Assembly: GCA_050014815.1 (NCBI GenBank)
Contig: JBEKCP010000179.1
Coordinates: 1-9,633 of the forward strand
Direction: 5' to 3'
Length of the DNA stretch: 9,633 nucleotides
Source of the DNA: JBEKCP01 sp050014815
GTDB lineage: Bacteria; Planctomycetota; Planctomycetia; Pirellulales; Thermoguttaceae
In this document: in pieces, positions 1-6,562 of the stretch
Numbering within the stretch: the stretch's first letter is position 1
How the letters are laid out: every line of letters starts with the position of its first letter
The notes under the pieces: model-generated
Seen by the model: only the letters and a program-made list of their open reading frames with translations
Databases searched by the model: none
Told to the model about the DNA's origin: nothing
Program-made: the position numbers and the translations under genes

Positions 1-83
1 TCGACGCAGTGACGTGATTCGTGGACGTTTACCGCATCGGGACGGCTGCTGGTGCGTGCCGAAGACGGCTCAGGGGTGGACAC
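1..83 (-). CDS. 5' end of an unidentified gene, cut by the window edge
   Basis: A GTG codon at 83-81 opens a frame that stays open to the left edge (27 full codons). A GAGGAG Shine-Dalgarno sequence sits 8 bases upstream, which is textbook spacing and is the main reason to call a real start. The first residues are MSTPEPSSARTSSRPDAV, a polar Ser/Pro/Arg-rich stretch typical of a disordered N-terminus; there is no signal peptide and no motif that names a family. The start lies 44 bases past the stop of the preceding GT2 gene on the same strand, so it is probably the next gene of the same operon. The function cannot be told from this piece; a role in polysaccharide synthesis or export is only a guess from position. 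Confidence 0.55.
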   Translation of the reverse strand, partial: MSTPEPSSARTSSRPDAVNVHESRHCV

Positions 84-91
84 TGGATTCG

Positions 92-97
92 CTCCTC
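92..97 (-). promoter_or_regulatory. Ribosome binding site for the gene at the left edge
   Basis: Minus strand reads GAGGAG, followed by 8 bases and then GTG at 83-81. It decides the start of the truncated gene, because nothing else in that 27-codon piece identifies it. Confidence 0.55.
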
Positions 98-127
98 ACG
101 AGATGTTCCCGCTTATATCAAGCCTTG

Positions 128-1342
128 TCATGAATCTGAGGAAACGCGAGGCCTGCAGACGCGTTGATAATGCCAGATCCTGACCAACTGGATCAGGACC
201 GCGGTCACGAGGGCGTGGAAGGCGGCGAGCAGAAGGAAGGTTCCCACGACCACCCTCGACCAGTGGAGCGTGCATCGCGCGGAGGTAACGTACTCGACGA
301 TTCCGGGCCACAGCAGGCCAATGGCCCCGAGCAGGTCCGCGCAAACGAAGGCCGCCAGTCCCCAGCGAGCAAACAGAATGGCCGAGGCCGCCGACCAGAA
401 GGAGTCCGTACGCCGACCACTTGGCCCTAGGCTGGCCATTTGATGCGACAGCGCTACGGCCGACAGCAGAAGGAATCCGCACGAGCCGAAGAGAAAACAT
501 GTCAGAAAGCGGTAGATCATCCACTCCTCGACCGCACGGTTGCGCAGGTAGAACTCGACGGGGTAGGCGCCCAGAAGCAGTACCAACAGCAGACATGTCA
601 CGAAACCCAGGAAAAACAGCCGATCTGGACGATAGCAAAGCACTCCTTCGACAATGGTCTGCAGGAACCGCATCCCGTCGCGCAACACCTTCAGCTTGCT
701 GTCGCCGATCCTCTCCGCATAGGCCATGGGCACCTCCCTCACCTCCATTCCACTAATCAGGGCGCGCGTGCTCATGGCAGGTGTGAAGTGCAGGCCGTTG
801 GGAAGGGGCGAAAGCAGTTCGAATGCCTCACGTCGAAGAACGCGCATTCCGCTGGCCGTGTCCGTCACGCTCCGGCCGCAGAGCATGCCCAAGAGCACCG
901 CGTAAAGGCGATTGCCGACGCGGCGGACCATCGGCATCCGGCTGCCGGGACCAAGGCGCGAGCCGAGCACAACCTCCGCACGTTCCTCAACCGCCAGCCG
1001 GCACATCTCGCCAAAGTAGCAAGGATCACAGGTCCCGTCAGCATCGAGGAATCCCAGCAGCGTTCCGTTGCCTTGGCGAAAACCCTCCTGAATCGCCGCG
1101 CCATACCCGCGATTGTGCTCGAATTCAACCAACTGGACTTCGGCGAAACTGCGGGCGATCTCGGCCGTGCGATCCGTCGAGCCATCGCTGACGACGATGA
1201 TCTCCACCGCCGCCAGTCCGGCGATTCGGCAAATCTCTGTATGGGCGGCGAGGCACCGGGCGATAGTGGTGCCAATGGCGTCCTCCTCATTCAGAGCGGG
1301 AATGACAATGGTTAGAACTTCCACGGACTTACGTTCGGTCAT
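128..1342 (-). CDS. GT2 family glycosyltransferase, DPM1/DPG-synthase-like, with C-terminal membrane segments
   Basis: 404 aa. The N-terminal half is a GT-A glycosyltransferase domain: VIPALNEE at residues 13-20, VSDGSTD at 51-57 (nucleotide binding), FLDADG at 98-103 (the metal-binding DxD) and GSRLGPGSR at 127-135, followed by a conserved TASGMRVLRREAF segment at 162-174. This pattern fits enzymes that move a sugar from a nucleotide donor onto a polyprenyl-phosphate carrier or onto lipid-linked glycan at the cytoplasmic face of the inner membrane. The C-terminal half has about four hydrophobic segments, near residues 242-264, 277-300, 318-348 and 363-388, so the protein is an integral membrane enzyme. 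The ATG start is supported by an AAAGGAG site 9 bases upstream. The gene's first 14 bases overlap the end of a degenerate GT4 reading frame lying upstream. Donor and acceptor sugars cannot be read from sequence. Confidence 0.9.
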   Translation of the reverse strand: MTERKSVEVLTIVIPALNEEDAIGTTIARCLAAHTEICRIAGLAAVEIIVVSDGSTDRTAEIARSFAEVQLVEFEHNRGYGAAIQEGFRQGNGTLLGFLDADGTCDPCYFGEMCRLAVEERAEVVLGSRLGPGSRMPMVRRVGNRLYAVLLGMLCGRSVTDTASGMRVLRREAFELLSPLPNGLHFTPAMSTRALISGMEVREVPMAYAERIGDSKLKVLRDGMRFLQTIVEGVLCYRPDRLFFLGFVTCLLLVLLLGAYPVEFYLRNRAVEEWMIYRFLTCFLFGSCGFLLLSAVALSHQMASLGPSGRRTDSFWSAASAILFARWGLAAFVCADLLGAIGLLWPGIVEYVTSARCTLHWSRVVVGTFLLLAAFHALVTAVLIQLVRIWHYQRVCRPRVSSDS

Positions 1343-1538
1343 TTGCTCGCTCTCCTTTCAGGCCACGCTCTTCCATTATTGAGGGGGCGTTCAACTGGAG
1401 ATACATCGCTTCGTGTCGCCGAATCATGGTTTGCAGCCCATGCCGGTCATGGACCATTTCGCTCGCCGTCTTGGCCAGTACATAGCGTGTCGAGAAATTG
1501 ACCGAGTCCGGGCGATTCCGGATGAGGGCCCGTCGCGA
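1329..1538 (-). pseudogene. Remnant of the C-terminal end of a GT4 glycosyltransferase
   Basis: A 69-codon frame without a start near its beginning, closed by a TGA just upstream (1541-1539) and ending at TAA 1331-1329. From about residue 4 it reads like the last helices of a GT4 enzyme: ALIRNRPDS, then LAKTASEMVHDRHGL, then QTMIRRHEAMYLQL. This matches the family pattern of an 'allrdp' segment, an 'ar..v...f' helix and a final 'm...ye.lY..l' helix. About 300 upstream residues of a normal GT4 protein are missing, and no other frame in the 270-bp gap supplies them. The frame overlaps the start of the downstream GT2 gene by 14 bases, consistent with once being its operon neighbour. It is distinct from the intact GT4 gene ending at 1613, which has its own complete C-terminus. 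The family match is by eye. Confidence 0.5.
1352..1358 (-). promoter_or_regulatory. Ribosome binding site of the membrane-tailed GT2 gene
   Basis: Minus strand reads AAAGGAG, 9 bases before the ATG at 1342-1340. It lies inside the tail of the degenerate GT4 frame. The living gene therefore keeps its own translation signal embedded in the end of the older upstream gene, as is usual for overlapping operon genes. Confidence 0.6.
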
Positions 1539-1561
1539 TCAAGAAAGACGGCCGGTTGCAT
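1529..1561 (-). pseudogene. Remnant of the first codons of a gmhB-like (HAD family) gene
   Basis: From an ATG at 1561-1559 the minus strand reads MQPAVFLDRDG. This is the characteristic N-terminus of D-glycero-D-manno-heptose-1,7-bisphosphate 7-phosphatase (GmhB), where AVFLDRDGT carries the nucleophile and acid/base aspartates of the HAD fold. After the glycine the resemblance ends: the frame continues without GmhB features and stops within about 100 bases, while the GT4 C-terminal remnant begins at the same point in a different frame. No clear Shine-Dalgarno precedes the ATG. GmhB would act directly between the two activities of HldE, encoded upstream in this window, so a broken gmhB fits the locus. 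The match is only about 9 residues, so chance is unlikely but not excluded. Confidence 0.42.
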
Positions 1562-1612
1562 CAGGCTACACGAGAACGAAAAATCATGAGACACGCCATT
1601 CTGTCGACGGAA

Positions 1613-2734
1613 TCATCGCGCCTTGTATTGGGCAATGACATCCCGGTACAAGCTTTCCATCTTCGCCATTTCAATATATACGTTATTCCGCTCTTCGATT
1701 GTCTTGCGATTGACGACACCAGACTCCTTGCATTCCACCTCGTGCCCCAGAAGATGCACAATCCGATCTGCAACGACGTCCGGCCGGCTCACCGGGACCA
1801 CGTAGCCCCCCTTGCCGTCCTGAATCCACATCCTGATATCGCCGGTATCCGTGTTGATGACGGGCAGGCCGCATGCCATTGCCTCCGCGGTGCTCAGGGC
1901 GGTGCCGCTTTCCGAGAGCGACGTCGACACGTACACATGCGCAGCCCGAAGACAGGCAATCATCTCCGCTTCCTTGAGGTGTCCGGCAAAAACAGTTGCA
2001 TGTGCGATCCCGAGGGACTTGGCCAGGTCCTGCAATGCCTGCGATTCCACGCCACCGCCCACAACAAGAAACTTCGTCGTCGGGGCCTTTTCCAACACCA
2101 GCGGTATGGCGTGAATGACAGTTTTCACGTCATGGATGGGATTGAGCGTCCGCGTGCTGATAACGACTTTCCGGCCCGCCAGGTCGAATCGCTTCAACAA
2201 CTCGGGGGGCGGCTCGCCTGGCGCGAACTTCTTGACGTCGACGCCGAAAGGACCAATCACGATCTTTTGCGGATCGGCGCCAAGCCGAATCATCGCCTCC
2301 CGCGTGTTCTCCCCCTCGCCGTGAAGCCGGTCGGCGCGCCGCAGGGCCCGCGCGGTTAAGAACCGACTCATTCGCGAGCGATAAACGTCAATGAGAACGT
2401 CGTTTCCCCACGGGGTAACCAGGAAAGGGTGAAACCCGAGCAACATCGCCATCCAGGCATAGGCGCCGGCGGAATGGGCATGGATCAGGTCGGGCTGGAC
2501 GGCCGCAACGAGCAACCGCGCCTCGGCCCGAAGCCGCAACAGATTCACGGCGCGGGCAAGCACACCGGCACCCTCCCAACGCTTCTGCAGTCGATGGACA
2601 GCGACCGATTCATAGCCGCCGAGGACACGCGGGTTCCAAGTGACGACGTGGACCTCGTGCCCCAGTCCGGCGAAATGCACCGACCATCGCTGGAGATGTT
2701 CCGCAACGGCGTCGCCGAGAAAGAGGAGTCTCAC
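1613..2734 (-). CDS. GT4 family (group 1) glycosyltransferase
   Basis: 373 aa from the GTG at 2734-2732, a normal length for a two-domain GT-B enzyme. I chose this start because the protein then begins VRLLFLGDA, the first beta strand of the fold, with GAAGGA just upstream. A longer frame opens at 3052 but would run through the end of the aminotransferase gene. N-terminal acceptor domain: LFLGDAVAEHLQRW, then GHEVHVVTW at 25-33 and the TPWGNDVL loop at 107-114. C-terminal nucleotide-sugar domain: ISTRTL at 192-197, FLVVGGG at 222-228, and SESGTALSTAEAMACGLPVI at 274-293 with the E-x8-E type donor-binding pair (E275, E284). It is a cytosolic or membrane-associated retaining transferase. It follows the aminotransferase by 82 bases, a gap that holds a small hairpin, so the two are probably co-transcribed. 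It may transfer the amino sugar that the aminotransferase makes, but that is inference. Confidence 0.88.
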   Translation of the reverse strand: MRLLFLGDAVAEHLQRWSVHFAGLGHEVHVVTWNPRVLGGYESVAVHRLQKRWEGAGVLARAVNLLRLRAEARLLVAAVQPDLIHAHSAGAYAWMAMLLGFHPFLVTPWGNDVLIDVYRSRMSRFLTARALRRADRLHGEGENTREAMIRLGADPQKIVIGPFGVDVKKFAPGEPPPELLKRFDLAGRKVVISTRTLNPIHDVKTVIHAIPLVLEKAPTTKFLVVGGGVESQALQDLAKSLGIAHATVFAGHLKEAEMIACLRAAHVYVSTSLSESGTALSTAEAMACGLPVINTDTGDIRMWIQDGKGGYVVPVSRPDVVADRIVHLLGHEVECKESGVVNRKTIEERNNVYIEMAKMESLYRDVIAQYKAR

Positions 2735-2760
2735 GGGTCCTTCATCGCAAGCACTTGCAG

Positions 2761-2779
2761 GCACGGCATACCGCCGTGC
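2761..2779 (-). repeat. GC-rich hairpin between the aminotransferase and GT4 genes
   Basis: A perfect 7-bp inverted repeat, GCACGGC and GCCGTGC, with a 5-base loop. It lies in the 82-base gap, 26 bases upstream of the GTG start of the GT4 gene. No T-run follows it on the minus strand, so it is not a standard factor-independent terminator. It could slow ribosomes, stabilise a processed mRNA end, or do nothing. Confidence 0.35.
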
Positions 2780-2816
2780 AGAACCGGAAAAGGTCGGTAT
2801 GGGTTGCAGATTGCGG

Positions 2817-3971
2817 TCACCTGTTCCGTGGAGTATGTCGAATGATCTCCACAATGCGAACGAGGTCCGATTCCAGGAGATTCGATCCACTGGGAAGGCA
2901 CAATCCCCGGCGAAACAGATCTTCCGCCACGCCCGCGTTGCGCACGGGGCAGTTCCGGAAGACCGGCTGCAAATGCATCGGTTTCCACAGGGGACGCGAC
3001 TCGATATTGCATCGCTCCAATTCCAGGCGAATCGCTTCCCTGTCGGCGCCAAAGGCCTCCGGGTCGACGGTAATGCACGTCAGCCAGCGGGTACATCGTC
3101 CTGCGGGCAGTTCCGGCATGAAGTCGATGCCGGGCACATCCGCCAGGCTTTGCCGATAATACGCGAAGTTGGCGCGACGTTTTTCGACACGCTGATCGAG
3201 GACTCGCAATTGACCCCGTCCAATGGCGGCCAGCAGATTGCTCAGGCGATAGTTGTATCCGATGTGCGAGTGCTCGTAATGCGGGGCCGGATCGCGGGCC
3301 TGGGTGGCGAAGAAGTAGGCGCGCCCGAGCAACTCCGGATCCTGAGCGATGATCATGCCGCCGCCGCTGGTGGTGATGATCTTGTTGCCGTTGAAGGAGA
3401 AACAGCCGATCTTTCCGAATACACCCGCCGGCCGGCCCCGGTACCTGGCGCCGAGCGCTTCGGCGGCGTCCTCGATGATCGGGATCTCCCAGCGCCGGCA
3501 GATCTCCAGGATCGGCTCGTAATCCGCGCATTGTCCGAGCGCGTCGACGACGAGGACCGCCCTGGGACGTTTGTCCCGCCGGCAGGCCGTCTCGACTTCC
3601 TCCGCCAATAGAGCGGGATCCATGTTCCAGCTCGCCCGGTCGCTATCGATAAACGTGGGGCGGGCGCCGACGTAGGTGATGGCATTCGCACTCGCCGCGA
3701 AGGTCAGAGTGGAGGTCAGCACCTCATCGCCGGGGCCGACGCCGAGGACCAGCAGCGCGAGGTGGAGGGCGGCGGTGCCGCTCGATAGCGCCACGGCCTT
3801 GGGCACGCCGAGCATCTCGGCGACTTCCCGCTCGAAGGCATCGACCTGCGGCCCCAGCGGCGCAATCCAGTTGGAATCATAGGCCTCCAAGAACAGTTCT
3901 CGCTCTTCCCCCGACATGTGCGGAGGGGAAAGATAGATCCGACTTCTGCCATACCCACTGGATGCCGTCAT
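2817..3971 (-). CDS. DegT/DnrJ/EryC1/StrS aminotransferase, EpsN/PglE-like (UDP-4-keto-sugar aminotransferase)
   Basis: 384 aa, full length for the family. PLP-dependent enzymes of this group move an amino group from glutamate to a 4-keto nucleotide sugar. The EpsN/PglE branch makes UDP-4-amino-4,6-dideoxy-GlcNAc, the precursor of bacillosamine. Visible marks are RIYLSPPHMSG at residues 11-21, SNWIAPLGP at 33-41, the SSGTAALHLAL cofactor loop at 63-73, IIEDAAEALG at 165-174 with the aspartate (D168) that contacts the PLP ring nitrogen, and FSFNGNKIITTSGGG at 191-205 with the Schiff-base lysine K197. NYRLSN (240-245), RPLWKPMH (326-333) and CLPSGSN (358-364) follow. From memory these blocks match B. 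subtilis EpsN and Campylobacter PglE much more closely than the family in general. No dehydratase or acetyltransferase partner lies in the window. The upstream gap carries a GT4 stub. Only a weak ribosome binding site precedes the ATG. Confidence 0.92.
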   Translation of the reverse strand: MTASSGYGRSRIYLSPPHMSGEERELFLEAYDSNWIAPLGPQVDAFEREVAEMLGVPKAVALSSGTAALHLALLVLGVGPGDEVLTSTLTFAASANAITYVGARPTFIDSDRASWNMDPALLAEEVETACRRDKRPRAVLVVDALGQCADYEPILEICRRWEIPIIEDAAEALGARYRGRPAGVFGKIGCFSFNGNKIITTSGGGMIIAQDPELLGRAYFFATQARDPAPHYEHSHIGYNYRLSNLLAAIGRGQLRVLDQRVEKRRANFAYYRQSLADVPGIDFMPELPAGRCTRWLTCITVDPEAFGADREAIRLELERCNIESRPLWKPMHLQPVFRNCPVRNAGVAEDLFRRGLCLPSGSNLLESDLVRIVEIIRHTPRNR

Positions 3972-3996
3972 ACCTGAACCATGCCCCTTTTCGACT

Positions 3997-4098
3997 CTAC
4001 AACGCGGGGACGATTTCTTGATAGAGATCGACTACCCGCTCGGCCCCCAACCTGCACATCGAACTCACGACGCACAAGATTTTAGTGTGCCTCGACAT
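3997..4098 (-). pseudogene. Remnant of the N-terminal end of a GT4 glycosyltransferase
   Basis: An ATG at 4098-4096 with GGAGAG 8 bases upstream starts a 33-codon frame ending in TAG at 3999-3997. The peptide begins MSRHTKILCVVSSM and continues CRLGAERVVDLYQEI. This is the classic opening of GT4 enzymes: a first strand 'KILhvissl' followed by the glycine-rich 'GGaErvv.dL' loop and helix, here with LG in place of GG. The remaining 300-plus residues are missing and none of the 25 bases before the aminotransferase start restores them. The intact ribosome binding site implies that a short peptide may still be made. The frame is also open further upstream, to 4230, but that extension has no recognisable content. 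The 141 bases between 4099 and the GT2 stop at 4240 hold nothing else I can support. Confidence 0.5.
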
Positions 4099-4239
4099 CC
4101 CACCGACTCTCCATCGTATCGACGGATACGTGTTGTCTCCCTCCGCCACGATGTTCCACAAAACATATGCGTATAACCCTTTCTCCTCAGCACCCAAGAC
4201 GACGGAGACAGACACACATCGATAAGTCACCGGACTACG

Positions 4240-5232
4240 TTACCGGCGGCGGATCTTGGCCTGGAACTGCCGAGCGAATCCGGCAATCACCCGGTATCCG
4301 AGGATGAGACGTCTTGGTAAGCTTACATACAGGTATGTTTTCAGATAACGGCGCCAGCCGCACAGGCTCGCGCGGCACTTGTCGTGCAACACCCGCCTTG
4401 CTTCCGGTCGATTTCCGGCTTCAGCAAGCAGACGGGAGTGGGAGAGATAGACCTGCTGAAGGTAACGCTCCGTGCTCTCGCGGCAATCTTCGGGAATTCG
4501 ACCCTGCTCTTTCCACGACTCATAGCTCTTGATCACCGGCACGAGGGCGAATTGCCGCTTTACCGCTCCCTCGTTCGTTACCCTACCCTCGGCGGCGCAG
4601 TGCCAGATTGCCAGGACTTCTGGAACCACTCCAATCTTGCCTGTCCACGCGATTCGCGCCCACGTATCAACATCGCCGCCCCACCGGACCCCCACGGGAA
4701 AGCCGCCGGCGGCCTCCAGAACGTCCTTTCGGAGCAGGACCGCGGAAGAGAACATGGCAACTTCGTTGTCAACGATGAACCGCATGTAGTCGGCCAGGAC
4801 GCCGGCCTCGACGCCGGGACGCACGCGCTTCACCTGAGTCTCGGTCCGATACAGCGTAAACACCGCCGCGACGAACGGGTTCTCCGTCGCCACCTTCATG
4901 GTCCGTTCGAGGAACGTCGGCAGCCATTCGTCATCGGAGTCGAGGCAACCGATCCATTTCGTTCTCGACTCGGCGACGCCCCGGTTGCGAGCCGCGCATT
5001 CTCCCCCGTTTGTCTGCGTGACCAGTCGCACGCGAGGGTCCTGGTACTCCCGGACGATATTGCCGCTGCCGTCGGTCGACCCGTCGTCGACGACGATCAA
5101 CTCGAAATCGCGGTACGTTTGGTCCAGGACGGAGTCGATGGCACGGCGGATATAATCCCGCCGATTGTAGAGCGGGATAACCACCGATGCCATGATTTCT
5201 TCTTCTTGGTTGTGTGGCGATGGAAGCGACAT
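4240..5232 (-). CDS. GT2 family glycosyltransferase (single GT-A domain)
   Basis: 330 aa from the ATG at 5232; an internal ATG at 5193 (MASVVIPLYNR) would give 317 aa and is a realistic alternative, since the conserved fold begins there. Upstream of 5232 there is a GGGAG about 11 bases away. Motifs: VVIPLYNR at 17-24, VVDDGSTDGS at 47-56, NGGECAARNRG at 75-85, the DxD-type CLDSDDEW at 96-103 (Mn2+/nucleotide-sugar binding) and WGGDVDTWARIA at 184-195 with the likely catalytic-base aspartate. This is the inverting GT-A arrangement of O-antigen and capsule side-chain transferases, without membrane segments. The C-terminal 120 residues are basic and helical with an amphipathic stretch near 300-320, which could hold it at the membrane. 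It starts 22 bases after the O-antigen ligase gene stops, so the two are surely in one transcript. The sugar specificity is unknown. Confidence 0.9.
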   Translation of the reverse strand: MSLPSPHNQEEEIMASVVIPLYNRRDYIRRAIDSVLDQTYRDFELIVVDDGSTDGSGNIVREYQDPRVRLVTQTNGGECAARNRGVAESRTKWIGCLDSDDEWLPTFLERTMKVATENPFVAAVFTLYRTETQVKRVRPGVEAGVLADYMRFIVDNEVAMFSSAVLLRKDVLEAAGGFPVGVRWGGDVDTWARIAWTGKIGVVPEVLAIWHCAAEGRVTNEGAVKRQFALVPVIKSYESWKEQGRIPEDCRESTERYLQQVYLSHSRLLAEAGNRPEARRVLHDKCRASLCGWRRYLKTYLYVSLPRRLILGYRVIAGFARQFQAKIRRR

Positions 5233-5254
5233 GGGTCCACGAACTCCCGGCGAC

Positions 5255-6553
5255 TCAACCCGAGGATGGCCGCAGGCGCAGAGTCGCGCCGGCTACCGGC
5301 CTGGGCCGTGCGTTGTGGTTCCGAGCGCTGCGAGCGACGAGATGACCGGCCGCAAGCTGATATGCGAAGATCGTCCAGTGGAATTTGCCGGGCAGTCCAC
5401 CGCACGCGAGGTCGAAGACGAGCATGGCCGTGAAGACGGCAAATGGCAGGATGTCCTCTACCCCGCGGCGCGCTAGCCACGCCGCCCGAACCACGGTGAA
5501 GTAGCTCCAGTAATACGGAATCGCGCCCGCCAGGCCGACGAACAAGAGAATCTGAAGATACGCGTTGTGAGCGGCCATGATTCTGGGCAGGCCCATCCGC
5601 ACCCCAACTTCTGTCTTTGCGTCCGGGCCCCACCCCAAGACCGGGCGTTCCCAGATCATGGGCAGCGCTACCTCCGCGATCTCCCGCCGCGAGCTAGTAG
5701 AGCCGGTTTCTATCGATGTCGTCCATCGTTCCACCAGAACTTCCGATTTGCTGAACTGCCAGATGGTGATGAGACCAATCATGCTAACCAGCGCCAATCC
5801 GCCGGCCCTAACCAGGATGGAGCCCTGTCGGAGAACGAGAGCAGCGAGCCCGACCATCACCCCCAGGCTCGTGCCCCGCGACCCGCTTCGTGCAATTCCG
5901 AAGAGCAACAAGATTGCCAGCGGCCACATCACCGGCAAGCCGAGCACGCTTCTCGCCTTGCGGATATGGGTGATCCCAATGACAAATAGCAGGGCGAAGC
6001 CCAACATCTCGGCGTAGTGGTTCGGATCCATTCCGAAGGCGCTATAACGTCCCCCCATCTCCCCGGCAGCTTCAACGTCGACCGTTTGGCCCGAGAGAAC
6101 CATCAGAACCACTGCACCACACGAGACGGAGTACACGAGCAGCGCCTTGCCGGTTATCGTACCCGCCATGAAGAGATTATAGCAGATGACGAAGAGCACC
6201 AGCATCTGGACCAACTGGACCGAGTGCGCCAGGTCCTCGCCAAACATTCGAAAAAAGAAGACCACGATGAATGCCGCGAACCCGTAGGTAACCTTGGGAA
6301 TCTTCCAAGGCCGCAACGTCGGGTCGAGCACGCAACATCCCAGGAGTAATATCCCCGCCACGCGCGGGATCGACAACCTGCTCTGCAACACTTCCGGGAG
6401 CCATTGCGGCACCACGACGTCAAAGGGCAGAGTGGCCATGAAGACGAAGAATGCCCAACGAGTAATCGCTCCGACGCTGCGTTGGAGCGGGGCCGCCGGC
6501 GACGGGGTGCCGGCGCCTCGCCGCGGGCTCGGCTGTGTTCTGGATTTCGTCAT
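5255..6553 (-). CDS. O-antigen ligase/polymerase family protein (Wzy_C domain)
   Basis: 432 aa, polytopic, with roughly ten to twelve hydrophobic segments beginning near residues 31-48, 65-76 and 88-102 and continuing to about 400. Wzy_C family proteins (WaaL ligases and some Wzy polymerases) act at the periplasmic face of the inner membrane, joining undecaprenyl-linked glycan to lipid A core or to another repeat. Family marks are the RSGSRGTSLG segment at 222-231, ending the short-loop region, then RREIAEVALPMIWERPVLGWG spread over 289-309 and the AHNAYLQILLFVGLAG block at 328-343 with the conserved histidine H329. The large periplasmic loop lies between about 265 and 330, as expected. The N-terminus (1-25) is polar and Pro/Arg-rich. 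It lies 9 bases after the upstream GT4 stop. Whether it is a ligase or a polymerase cannot be decided by sequence alone. Confidence 0.88.
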   Translation of the reverse strand: MTKSRTQPSPRRGAGTPSPAAPLQRSVGAITRWAFFVFMATLPFDVVVPQWLPEVLQSRLSIPRVAGILLLGCCVLDPTLRPWKIPKVTYGFAAFIVVFFFRMFGEDLAHSVQLVQMLVLFVICYNLFMAGTITGKALLVYSVSCGAVVLMVLSGQTVDVEAAGEMGGRYSAFGMDPNHYAEMLGFALLFVIGITHIRKARSVLGLPVMWPLAILLLFGIARSGSRGTSLGVMVGLAALVLRQGSILVRAGGLALVSMIGLITIWQFSKSEVLVERWTTSIETGSTSSRREIAEVALPMIWERPVLGWGPDAKTEVGVRMGLPRIMAAHNAYLQILLFVGLAGAIPYYWSYFTVVRAAWLARRGVEDILPFAVFTAMLVFDLACGGLPGKFHWTIFAYQLAAGHLVARSARNHNARPRPVAGATLRLRPSSG

Positions 6554-6562
6554 GGCAACCGT

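Noticed and set aside
440..1315. Plus-strand open frame of 291 codons opposite the membrane-tailed GT2 gene
   Set aside because: Mirror of a well-supported glycosyltransferase; the translation shows no domain and no ribosome binding site was seen.
1343..1612. Terminator or small RNA in the gap between the GT4 and the membrane-tailed GT2 genes
   Set aside because: I found no stem followed by a T-run. The content is better explained by gene remnants.
2735..3052. N-terminal extension of the GT4 gene to an ATG at 3052
   Set aside because: It would run back through the last 236 bases of the aminotransferase gene, and the added residues look like an out-of-frame reading. The GT4 fold starts exactly at the GTG at 2734.
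4130..4180. Promoter-like TTGGGT ... TTATAC in the gap before the aminotransferase (minus strand)
   Set aside because: The spacing is about 15 bases and both hexamers match the sigma-70 consensus poorly, so this is no better than expected by chance.
4099..4230. Extension of the GT4 N-terminal stub to an ATG at 4230
   Set aside because: The extra 44 residues precede the first beta strand of the GT-B fold and match nothing, while the inner ATG has a good GGAGAG site.
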